Origin: Burkholderia sp. Bp8963
GTDB taxonomy: Bacteria > Pseudomonadota > Gammaproteobacteria > Burkholderiales > Burkholderiaceae
Assembly: GCF_003854275.1 (NCBI RefSeq)
Contig: NZ_QTQP01000027.1
Location: forward strand, 1-64,000
DNA: 64,000 nucleotides
Direction: 5' to 3'
Position 1 is the stretch's first letter. Every line of letters starts with the position of its first letter. The translations under genes and the position numbers were made by a program. Of the stretch, positions 8,511 through 15,813 are shown one piece after another. The notes beneath the pieces are model-generated. The model was not told the DNA's origin. It saw only the letters and a list, made by a program, of their open reading frames with translations, and made no database searches.

Positions 8511-9290
8511 TCAGAACCGATAGCTCACGCCCGCGAACCCGTAGTAATTGCTTCGCGACTGCACGATCGGACTGCTGCCGTACCGCCCGAGCAGCCGCGT
8601 CACGCCCGCGGTCGCGAGGATCGACCAGTGCTCCGACACGGCCCGCGTCCACGCGACCGACATCGACACACTGTCGATTCCGCCGCCGGTCGAATACGGC
8701 CGGAACCGGCTCGTCGCGGCCTGCGCGTCCGTCACGCCGTAAAAGGTCTGCATGTAGCGGCCGGAGCCCGCGTGCACGCTACCCGTAAAGACGATTTCGC
8801 TTTTCGCGGTCCTGAACACCGGCACCGCCAGATCGACATGCCCGGACAGCCCGCGCGACGTGTGCGTGACCGGCACGTCGAGCGCGACGCTCAGCGCCGC
8901 ATCGCCGTAGACCTTCATCCCGGCGCGCACGCCGACGAGCACCGAACCGGGAATCCGGCCCATCCCTTTCAGGTGATCCGAGCCGGGCAGATCGAAGCGG
9001 TTCTCGTCCGCGCGGCCCGGGTCGTAGTCCACCGCCGCCGACACGAACATGCCGTGCGGCAGGTCCAGCCGATAGCCTGCGCCGTCCGTTGCGTTGATGA
9101 AGAAGCCGTTGCCGAACATCGCCGAGAACGATGGCGCAACGACACCGCGATACTGGTTGCTGCCTTGATAGCGTGGCGCGAAGCCACCGCCGAGCGACAG
9201 CGTGTATTCGTTTTCCGCGTGGGCGGCAGCGGCAAGGGTCAGGCCGGCGAGCGGCATGCAATAGCGATAGCGGCGAAGGGTCGGGCGCAC
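8511..9290 (-). CDS. MipA/OmpV family outer-membrane protein
   Basis: A beta-barrel protein of the MipA/OmpV family; some members scaffold peptidoglycan enzymes, others are porin-like. The mature part begins ENEYTLSLGGGFAPRYQGS and ends in the outer-membrane signature FAGVSYRF. The first ATG (9257) would leave only 14 residues before the AHA cleavage site. A GTG at 9290 gives a 25-residue signal peptide with a basic start (RPTLRRYRY), so that start is preferred. The gene is divergent from a response regulator/sensor kinase pair, which suggests it may be their target, as is common for this family. Confidence 0.8.
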   Translation of the reverse strand: MRPTLRRYRYCMPLAGLTLAAAAHAENEYTLSLGGGFAPRYQGSNQYRGVVAPSFSAMFGNGFFINATDGAGYRLDLPHGMFVSAAVDYDPGRADENRFDLPGSDHLKGMGRIPGSVLVGVRAGMKVYGDAALSVALDVPVTHTSRGLSGHVDLAVPVFRTAKSEIVFTGSVHAGSGRYMQTFYGVTDAQAATSRFRPYSTGGGIDSVSMSVAWTRAVSEHWSILATAGVTRLLGRYGSSPIVQSRSNYYGFAGVSYRF

Positions 9291-9501
9291 AATGTTCGGA
9301 TGAGAGTCAGGGAGTCCGAAGTCTAGGAGCCGGCGTGCGCCGAAACTGTCCGGAAACTGACTCGAATCTGTGCACAATTGTGTTCGATTGTTGGCGATTG
9401 TCGTGGCGGCGCAACGGCCGCCGGCATGCCGGATAGAATGCCCGTGCTCCGACGTCACGTCCGGCCAGCCACGTGCGGGGGTATGCATTCCGAGGAGACC
9501 A

Positions 9502-10227
9502 ATGAACGAAGACCCGCTCAAGTACCGCGTCCTGCTGATCGAGGACGACGACCGACTCGCGCAGCTGGTCCGCGAATATCTCGACGGCTACGAATTCGCG
9601 GTGACGGTCGTGCGGCGCGGCGACCTCGCGGTCGCGGCCGTGCGCGAACACCAGCCGGCGCTCGTGATACTTGACCTGATGCTGCCGAATCTCGACGGCA
9701 TGGAAGTGTGCCGGCGACTCCGCGCGTTCTCGAACGTGCCGGTCCTGATCATGACCGCGCGCGCCGACGTGTACGACCAGGTTGCCGGCCTCGAGACGGG
9801 CGCCGACGATTACGTGACGAAGCCGATCGAGCCGCGCGTGCTCGTCGCGCGCGCCCGCGCGCTGCTGCGCCGCGCGCGGCCGGCGAACGCGGTCAACCAT
9901 GCCGCCGGGCCGGAAACGCTCGTGTTCGGCGAACTGGCAATCTCGCCACCGAACCGCACGGTCACGTGGCGCGGCGAAGCCGTCGACCTGAAGACCGCCG
10001 AATTCAACCTGCTGCTGATACTCGCGCGCGCCGCCGGCACCGTGCTGAGCCGCGACGACATCCTGAAGCAGTTGCGCGGCATCGAATTCGACGGGCTCGA
10101 CCGCTCGGTCGATTCCGGGATCTCGAAGCTGCGCCGCCGCTTCGAGGACGCATCGTCGGAGCCGCACAAGATCAAGACGATCTGGGGCCGCGGCTACCTG
10201 TTCAGCCCTTCCGCGTGGGACGAATAA
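9502..10227 (+). CDS. OmpR-family response regulator (RstA-like)
   Basis: A 241-residue response regulator. The receiver domain has the acidic cluster IEDDDR, phospho-acceptor D58 (VILDLMLPNLDG) and the conserved Lys in DYVTKPIEP. The winged-helix output domain runs from about 135 to the end (VDLKTAEFNLLLILA, IWGRGYLFSP). The start ATG is preceded by CGAGGAGACC, a strong ribosome-binding site. Its stop codon is directly followed by the kinase start, so the pair is one operon. The divergent mipA/ompV-type gene, sharing about 210 bp of upstream DNA, is a likely target. RstA is the closest recognisable type, but the signal is unknown. Confidence 0.87.
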   Translation: MNEDPLKYRVLLIEDDDRLAQLVREYLDGYEFAVTVVRRGDLAVAAVREHQPALVILDLMLPNLDGMEVCRRLRAFSNVPVLIMTARADVYDQVAGLETGADDYVTKPIEPRVLVARARALLRRARPANAVNHAAGPETLVFGELAISPPNRTVTWRGEAVDLKTAEFNLLLILARAAGTVLSRDDILKQLRGIEFDGLDRSVDSGISKLRRRFEDASSEPHKIKTIWGRGYLFSPSAWDE

Positions 10228-11553
10228 ATGCTGCGCCCGTTGCTCAGGCTGTATCTCATCGTGATCGTGTGCGTCGCCGCGTCGATCGCGTTCATTCAGG
10301 TGTCGTTCGACCGGATCTTCTACGAGCGGGTCGCGGATGCGCAGCGCGATTCGCTCACGACCTACGCGTTCGTGTTGAGCGACTACCTCGAACGCCATCC
10401 GGGCGCGCAGCGCAAGCTTGCGCTGCGCGAACTCGCGCTGCACGGCAACGAGGATTTCAGCTTCATGTCGATGGCCGACGCGCGCGCACAACTGAGCGGT
10501 GCGCCGCTGCGCGACCTCGATGCCGGCAAGATCGCGATCAGCTACAACGCAAAGGATTACTACATGCCGCTCTCGGACGGGTCCGTGCTGCACGCGCGCC
10601 CGATCGAGCCACCCGATCTCGACATCCGGATCTACGCGTACCTCGTGCTCGCGATTGCGACGCTGTTCGCGGTCGTGTTCTGGGTGCACTACCACTGGCG
10701 CGATCTGCGCAAGCTGCAGGCCGCCGCGCGCGCATTCGGCACGGGCAGGCTGTCGACACGCGTGCAGCTGTCGAGCAAGTCGAACATCTACGAGCTGTCG
10801 CGGCAGTTCAACGACATGGCGCAGCGGATCGAAGCGTCGATCCAGCAGCAGCGCGAGATGATGCACGGGATCTCCCACGAACTGAAGACGCCGCTCGCGC
10901 GGCTCGAATTCGGGCTTGCGCTGCTGGCCGCGCCCGACGAGACCGACCGGATGCGCACGCGCCGCGACGCGCTGCGCCGCGACGTGCGCGAGCTCGACGA
11001 ACTCGTCACCGAGCTGCTGACGATCGGCCGGCTCGAACAGGGCGAAAGTCAGCTCGCGCCGATGCAGGTCGTGATCGGCGAGCTGGTCGACAGTGTCGCC
11101 GGCAATGTCGCGAACGACATCGCCGACCGGGGGCTCACGCTCGACGTGTCGACGCGCGGCGCCCCCGACATGCATGTCTGCGATCCGAAGCTCGTCGCGC
11201 GCGCGCTGCTGAACCTGATCCGCAACGGCGCGCGTTATGCCGCAAGCAAGGTATCGCTGGTTGCGGCCGCCGGGAACGACGGCGCGCTCGTGCTGACCGT
11301 CGACGACGACGGCCCCGGCATTCCGCTGGCCGATCGGCAGCGCGTGTTCGAGCCGTTCCAGCGGCTCGATTCGAGCCGCGACCGGCAGACGGGCGGGTTC
11401 GGGCTCGGGCTCGCGATCGTGCGACGCGTGGCGCTCGTGCATGGCGGCGACGTGCGGCTCGAGGATTCGCCGCTCGGCGGTGCGCGGTTCGTGATGTCGT
11501 TTCCGGTGCGCAGGTTGCCGGACCGTAACGGTGACTGTCGCGCGGTGCCGTGA
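10228..11553 (+). CDS. Sensor histidine kinase (RstB-like)
   Basis: A 441-residue inner-membrane sensor kinase. TM1 is at residues 5-25 and TM2 at about 135-153, enclosing a small periplasmic sensor of roughly 110 residues. Next come a HAMP linker, the H-box with H217 (GISHELKTPLARLEFG), the N-box (LLNLIRNGARYA), G1 (VDDDGPGIP) and G2 (GGFGLGLAI). It phosphorylates the regulator encoded immediately upstream with no intergenic space. The periplasmic domain length fits RstB-type kinases. The stimulus cannot be deduced; the neighbouring MipA/OmpV protein suggests an envelope cue. Confidence 0.87.
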   Translation: MLRPLLRLYLIVIVCVAASIAFIQVSFDRIFYERVADAQRDSLTTYAFVLSDYLERHPGAQRKLALRELALHGNEDFSFMSMADARAQLSGAPLRDLDAGKIAISYNAKDYYMPLSDGSVLHARPIEPPDLDIRIYAYLVLAIATLFAVVFWVHYHWRDLRKLQAAARAFGTGRLSTRVQLSSKSNIYELSRQFNDMAQRIEASIQQQREMMHGISHELKTPLARLEFGLALLAAPDETDRMRTRRDALRRDVRELDELVTELLTIGRLEQGESQLAPMQVVIGELVDSVAGNVANDIADRGLTLDVSTRGAPDMHVCDPKLVARALLNLIRNGARYAASKVSLVAAAGNDGALVLTVDDDGPGIPLADRQRVFEPFQRLDSSRDRQTGGFGLGLAIVRRVALVHGGDVRLEDSPLGGARFVMSFPVRRLPDRNGDCRAVP

Positions 11554-11787
11554 ATCGCGCATGGGGCATTTATCGAAACGTCCCTCTACTTCTGCTCGCT
11601 GCCAATCGCCTCAGGCCGATAGCGTTTGATCAGATTGAGTGCGTTCTACCGGTTCGATCGCATCGAGCCATGCAGTTTGCAAGGAAAGCCGCAATACCCA
11701 CGATTAGCGGAAAACCCATGCCCGGACTGAAGCGATAAACTCCCACTCCGTGCCAACGCAACGCGGACGCTTCACCGCCGAGGAACC

Positions 11788-12273
11788 ATGTACGTTTTGA
11801 TCTATATCGCAGTGGTCGCTGCGGCCAACCTGACCGTTGCCCGCTTTGGCCCGGCAGTTACCCCGATCGTCGCCTTCCTGCTGATCGGGCTCGATCTTGC
11901 CATCCGTGATCGATTGCATCTGAGTTGGCGTGGCCGTGCGCTGTGGACTCGCATGTTCGGCCTGATCCTGGCAGCAGGTTTTGTCAGCTATGCGCTGAAC
12001 CCGGCATCCAAAGCCATTTCGCTGGCGTCGCTCGTGGCATTCAGCGCGGCGGCCGTCGCAAGCGCCGTCGTGTTTCAAACCGCGCGTCACTACCCGATAT
12101 TGACTCGCGCGAACGGCGCGAATGTTGCGGGCGCGGCGGTCGACTCGATCGTTTTCCCGCTGATTGCATTCGGCACCGTGTTCCCGCTCATCGCGGCACT
12201 GCAGTTTGTCGCCAAAGTCGCCGGCGGTGCGCTGTGGACGTGGGTCGTGTTTCGCAACGCGCGCACGGCTTGA
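11788..12273 (+). CDS. VUT-family membrane protein
   Basis: A 161-residue integral membrane protein with about five hydrophobic segments (MYVLIYIAVVAAANLTVARF, VTPIVAFLLIGLDLAIRD, MFGLILAAGFVSYAL, and two more). It matches the VUT (YhhQ-like) family, whose best-known member imports queuosine precursors. The start ATG follows GAGGAACC at ideal spacing. The GC content is lower than in the genes to the left. No preQ1-type leader structure was recognised upstream, so a queuosine role is not supported by regulation here. The gene stands alone near the tRNA-Arg island. Confidence 0.7.
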   Translation: MYVLIYIAVVAAANLTVARFGPAVTPIVAFLLIGLDLAIRDRLHLSWRGRALWTRMFGLILAAGFVSYALNPASKAISLASLVAFSAAAVASAVVFQTARHYPILTRANGANVAGAAVDSIVFPLIAFGTVFPLIAALQFVAKVAGGALWTWVVFRNARTA

Positions 12274-12319
12274 CTGATTTCGCGATTCCGCGCTGGCGGG
12301 ATGCGCCCGGCGCCAACGT

Positions 12320-12565
12320 CTATAGACCCGTTTCGTCTTGAGACGCCTTGTATCGGGCATAGGCTTTCGCGGCTCCCATTGCTTCATGATGGGTCGCAAA
12401 CTTGTCCTCGATCTTGTGCGTCATTCCGGGGATGTGCGCTTTCATCGCCGCGTGGTCGCTCTTGCGCTCGAACCGTACGAACGCACGCCACACGCCCGGT
12501 GGTTCTTCATAGGCCTCGCAGAAACAGAGATAGCCGTTCTCGTCGACAACTGCGCGCTCCGACAT
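12320..12565 (-). CDS. Small hypothetical protein
   Basis: An 81-residue soluble protein beginning MSERAVVDENGYLCFCEAYE, with no membrane segment and no recognised domain. The start is chosen at 12565 because GCGGAGG precedes it at good spacing. The charged composition and FERKSDHAAMKAHIPG, then AKAYARYKAS, suggest a compact alpha/beta protein. It converges with the VUT gene. No function can be assigned. Confidence 0.55.
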   Translation of the reverse strand: MSERAVVDENGYLCFCEAYEEPPGVWRAFVRFERKSDHAAMKAHIPGMTHKIEDKFATHHEAMGAAKAYARYKASQDETGL

Positions 12566-12935
12566 ATCAGCCTCCGCATTGAATGATGAACAACCCCGGA
12601 TTGGCACGTGGCCGATTGCCTATGTGCGCACCGCGGTGTCGAGCTGGCGACGAGCCTTGACCCGGCGGGACACGCGCGAAGCACCATTGGAAAATCGGGC
12701 CGCGTGAACCGCTCCAGCATAGATCACGCGCAGCGGCATAGCCACTCTTCCGGGCAATTCCTCAGGCAGTTGAAGCCACCGTGACAAGGCAAAAGTACGC
12801 GCACCTTGCGCGGAGCCACCTGGCCGAGGACGCCGGAACAGTCAAGTTTTGATCAATCTCGGGGAATCGCGAACAAGCAGGCGCGCGTGGATCTCGGAAG
12901 AATCATTCCGGTTATATCGTGAACTCCGAAGGTGA
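12566..12935. other. Gene-poor stretch before the island
   Basis: About 370 bp without a supportable gene. Base composition drops relative to the core genome, especially after 12,840. It probably belongs to the accessory region next to tRNA-Arg. Confidence 0.5.
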
Positions 12936-13487
12936 TTATTGTTGCGGGCTCGGCTCCATAACGCCGGCAGTCCTTTCTTCATTCGAATTCTTTTCGGTAA
13001 GCGCTTTTCCGATTTTACGAAGCGGCGTTTCGATACATCGAAAATTGAACTCGGCGAAAATTACAATCAGACCTCCTGCGGCCCAGAAGCATACCGTACG
13101 ATACTCAAGACCCCAATCGACCGCATACGGACCGACGCGGAACCAAAGTTCCCGGACAAGGAAGTATGCGATCCCGTGCACCACATAGATTGCATAGGAT
13201 CTGGATCCGACCCACATGAAGACCGCGCGAATGAGGCGTCCAGGCATCACGTACTGACTATTAAATGTCGCGACAAATACAAGCATCGTACAGAAAACGG
13301 TTGTCAGTCCTTGCGCTATTGGCGCAACATCCAGCGCACCGATTCCGGCGATCAACGTGATCATCACAATCAGAAGTGCGACTCGCGCGAGCCCGCTTCT
13401 AGCCATGAACTTCGGTTGCACCTTGGCTACTTGAGCCAAAACAGGGGAATCCGAGCACGAGAAGAATTCCCGCAAACCCTGATTCGA
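12936..13487 (-). pseudogene. Acyltransferase-3 family, C-terminal remnant
   Basis: About 180 residues of the C-terminal membrane half of an OafA/YrhL-type acyltransferase 3, a family that O-acetylates sugars in surface polysaccharides. Four or five hydrophobic segments are visible (VALLIVMITLIAGIG, TTVFCTMLVFVATF, SYAIYVVHGIAYFLV, FWAAGGLIVIF), followed by FRCIETPLRKIGK, the usual family ending. The N-terminal half with the catalytic His is missing: the frame runs without a start straight into the tRNA-derived attachment repeat at 13,488. The gene is clearly AT-richer than the core. It appears to be the stub of an earlier insertion at the same tRNA site. Confidence 0.75.
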
Positions 13488-13543
13488 CTGGCCCGCCCTA
13501 CACGATTCGAACGTGTGACCTACGGCTTAGAAGGCCGTTGCTC
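13488..13543. repeat. Left attachment repeat (tRNA-Arg 3' portion)
   Basis: Fifty-six bases identical to 26623-26678. They cover the CCA end, T arm, variable loop, anticodon arm and part of the D arm of tRNA-Arg(TCT). The copy belongs to a broken tRNA, so this is the displaced end created by integration. Confidence 0.92.
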
Positions 13544-13588
13544 GTGGGTCGCCGCGCCTTGCTGGGCGCGGCTTGTATCCAACTGAGC
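13544..13588. other. Rest of tRNA remnant, split by a 32-bp hairpin insert
   Basis: Identity with the tRNA stops at 13543 and resumes at 13576-13588 with tatccaactgagc, exactly the next 13 bases of the tRNA D arm. Between them lie 32 extra bases (13544-13575) holding a perfect 8-bp inverted repeat, gccgcgcc (13551-13558) and ggcgcggc (13565-13572), around a six-base loop. The remnant cannot make a functional tRNA. Confidence 0.8.
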
Positions 13589-13595
13589 CCTTCCT

Positions 13596-13617
13596 ATTCA
13601 CACTGCATTCACACCGA
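13596..13617 (+). repeat. Left arm-type repeat pair
   Basis: A 22-bp sequence containing ATTCACAC twice, 11 bp apart. It matches 26535-26556 at 21 of 22 positions in the same orientation. The location between the att core and the first recombinase gene fits arm-type integrase binding sites. Confidence 0.65.
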
Positions 13618-13639
13618 GCGACCTCTACCCGGAGGTTGC

Positions 13640-14659
13640 ATGGCAACGATCAGCAAGATTCCAGCCGGATGGCTCTGCCAAGTCCGCAAGCGGGGATACC
13701 CGCACCAATCCAAGACATTCGCCGCCCGAGCCGACGCCGCCAAATGGGGCTACATGATCGAGTCCGAGATGGCCAGAGGACTGTTCGTCAGTTCGGATGA
13801 GGCTGAGCGAACCACCCTAGCCGACCTGCTCGACCGCTACACCCACGATGTGTCCCCGACAAAGCGCAGCGGCGGCAGCGATAAGGGGCGCGCAGAGAAG
13901 CTCAAGCGTCAGCTCGGCGCGTACAAGCTAACGGCCCTCACGTCCTCGCACCTCGTCGGCTACCGGGACGCTCGGCTCAAAGAGGTATCCTCGCAGACTG
14001 TCATCCACGAACTGAACCTACTGAACCGGGCGCTCACGCTGGCGACCCGTGAATGGGGCATTGTTCTGCCCGCTGGCGTCCCGAAGGTCATCAAGCCCCG
14101 CAAACCACAAGGCCGTGATCGGCGGCTGCACCCGGACGAAATACAAGCCATCATCGACGCCACTGAATCGCCCGACTTACGGGACTTCATTCGACTCGCA
14201 ATCGCGACAGGGATGCGCCGGGGCGAGCTTGCGTCTCTGCGATGGGAGCACATTGACCTCACGCGACGGACAGCACACCTGCCGCTCACAAAGACTGACA
14301 CGCCGCGCACCGTCCCGCTCTCCAGCATCGCGACCGCCGTGCTACAGGCCCGCAAGGACACTGGATACGCCGTACCCTTCGCCATCACTGCGAACGCCCT
14401 TACGCGGGCTTTCTGCCGTGCAGTGCAACGAGCGCGTGGACTGTACGAGTCCACATGTAGTGTGCTGGAGCGCCCTGCCGATCCCCGATGGCTCGTCGGC
14501 ATCCGATTGCACGATCTGCGCCATGAGGCGACGAGCCGCTTCTTCGAACTGGGGCTGCAGACGGTGGAGGTCGCCAGCATCACCGGTCACAAGACGCTCG
14601 CGATGTTGAAGCGGTACACGCATCTGCGGGCGGAAGACCTCGCCCTGAAGCTGGGCTAA
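13640..14659 (+). CDS. Tyrosine recombinase (integrase) 1
   Basis: A 339-residue phage-type integrase that would catalyse excision and integration at tRNA-Arg. The N-terminal arm-binding part is MATISKIPAGWLCQVRKRGY, followed by a SAM-like core-binding domain (residues ~55-150). The catalytic domain shows the first Arg in TGMRRGELASLRWEHID, HDLRHEATSRFFE and TGHKTLAMLKRYTHL, giving the R-H-R-H-Y set with the nucleophile in RYTHL. The start ATG follows CGGAGG. It lies directly inside the left attachment site, the usual place for the gene acting there. It is related along its length to the recombinase encoded next. Confidence 0.93.
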   Translation: MATISKIPAGWLCQVRKRGYPHQSKTFAARADAAKWGYMIESEMARGLFVSSDEAERTTLADLLDRYTHDVSPTKRSGGSDKGRAEKLKRQLGAYKLTALTSSHLVGYRDARLKEVSSQTVIHELNLLNRALTLATREWGIVLPAGVPKVIKPRKPQGRDRRLHPDEIQAIIDATESPDLRDFIRLAIATGMRRGELASLRWEHIDLTRRTAHLPLTKTDTPRTVPLSSIATAVLQARKDTGYAVPFAITANALTRAFCRAVQRARGLYESTCSVLERPADPRWLVGIRLHDLRHEATSRFFELGLQTVEVASITGHKTLAMLKRYTHLRAEDLALKLG

Positions 14660-14719
14660 CACCTGCCTCGGAACGGCAACATTCGTATGGCACACTGAGT
14701 GCCCCCGAGCGAAAGCAGC

Positions 14720-15754
14720 ATGACTGCCCACGCCTGCACCCATCAACAATGGAGAACAGGCTTGGGCACTATCCAACCTCGCTCGAACGGTAAATTCACG
14801 GCACTCGTCCGCAAAGCTGGTTTCCCAACGCAGTCCCGAACCTTCCTAACCCAAGCGGATGCCCGCCGGTGGATCGTTGAGACTGAGGCAGACATGTCCC
14901 GCGCTTGCTTCGTTGACACCTCCGCAGCTCGCACTCTTCTACTCCGGGATGCCCTGCATCGATACGAGCGAGAGGTCACACCGACCAAGCGAGGCCACGA
15001 GTCCGAGTCCATTCGCCTACGGGCGTTAGCACGCGACTCGCTGTCAGCGTACTCTCTCGCAAACCTGACACCGGCAGTCATCGCGCAATGGCGGGACAGG
15101 CGACTCCGCGCCGTATCCGGCTCGACCGTGAACCGGGAGTTAAACTTGCTCCATCATGTGCTAGAGGTGGCGCGCAAAGACTGGGCCGTAGCGATGCCTG
15201 CTAACCCAGTGTCCGACGTACGCCGCCCTCGGTCAAACCCTGGGCGAACCCGGCGATTGTCACTCGCGGAGCAATCACTGCTGCTGCATGAATGTAAGCG
15301 CGCCCGCTCGTGGTGGCTCGCACCGCTGGTAGAACTAGCTCTGCATACCGGTATGAGGCAATCGGAGGCGCGGACGCTGGACTGGCGTAACATCGATCTA
15401 GAGCACCGTGTCATGGTTCTGGACGCTGCGGCGACTAAGACCATGACCATGCGCGGCGTGCCGCTCAGCAGCCGGTGCGTCTCATTGCTGGAATCGCTAC
15501 CCGGCAACAGGTCCGGCCCGGTGTTTCCCGGCGTCACCCGGAACGCGGCCAAACTCGCGTTTGATCGAGCGCGGCGGCGCTGCGGGCTAACTGACTTCCG
15601 TTTTCATGACCTGCGCCATGAGGCGACCACTCGGCTTTTCGAGTTGGGGCTGTCCACGACTGAGGTTCAGTCCGTCACCGGCCACAAGACTACGGCCATG
15701 CTTGCACGGTACACGCATCTCCGAGCTGCTGACTTGGTTAAGAAGCTAGGCTAA
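14720..15754 (+). CDS. Tyrosine recombinase (integrase) 2
   Basis: A 344-residue tyrosine recombinase, a diverged paralogue of the one upstream. They share the N-terminal plan (IQPRSNGKFTALVRKAGF), the VNRELNLLHHVLEVAR stretch and the catalytic motifs TGMRQSEARTLDWRNID, HDLRHEATTRLFE and TGHKTTAMLARYTHLR. All catalytic residues appear intact. The ATG at 14720 is used, with a weak upstream site; a GTG at 14699 would add seven residues. It starts 60 bp after the first recombinase and ends at a bidirectional terminator. Whether it acts on the same site, forms a heteromer or serves a former second element is unknown. Confidence 0.9.
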   Translation: MTAHACTHQQWRTGLGTIQPRSNGKFTALVRKAGFPTQSRTFLTQADARRWIVETEADMSRACFVDTSAARTLLLRDALHRYEREVTPTKRGHESESIRLRALARDSLSAYSLANLTPAVIAQWRDRRLRAVSGSTVNRELNLLHHVLEVARKDWAVAMPANPVSDVRRPRSNPGRTRRLSLAEQSLLLHECKRARSWWLAPLVELALHTGMRQSEARTLDWRNIDLEHRVMVLDAAATKTMTMRGVPLSSRCVSLLESLPGNRSGPVFPGVTRNAAKLAFDRARRRCGLTDFRFHDLRHEATTRLFELGLSTTEVQSVTGHKTTAMLARYTHLRAADLVKKLG

Positions 15755-15772
15755 CCCGATCGCCCAAAGAAG

Positions 15773-15803
15773 AAGGCCCGCCAGCTTTCGCCGGTTGGGC
15801 CTT
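15773..15803. terminator. Bidirectional terminator between integrase 2 and virion gene
   Basis: AAGGCCC (15773-15779) pairs with GGGCCTT (15797-15803), with partial pairing inside. It lies between convergent stop codons, so it can serve both transcripts, although the U-tracts are short. Confidence 0.65.
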
Positions 15804-15813
15804 GATAGTTTGC

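Noticed and set aside
11554-11787. Possible preQ1 riboswitch upstream of the VUT-family gene.
   Set aside because: No aptamer-like hairpin plus A-rich tail could be recognised, so a queuosine link is not supported.
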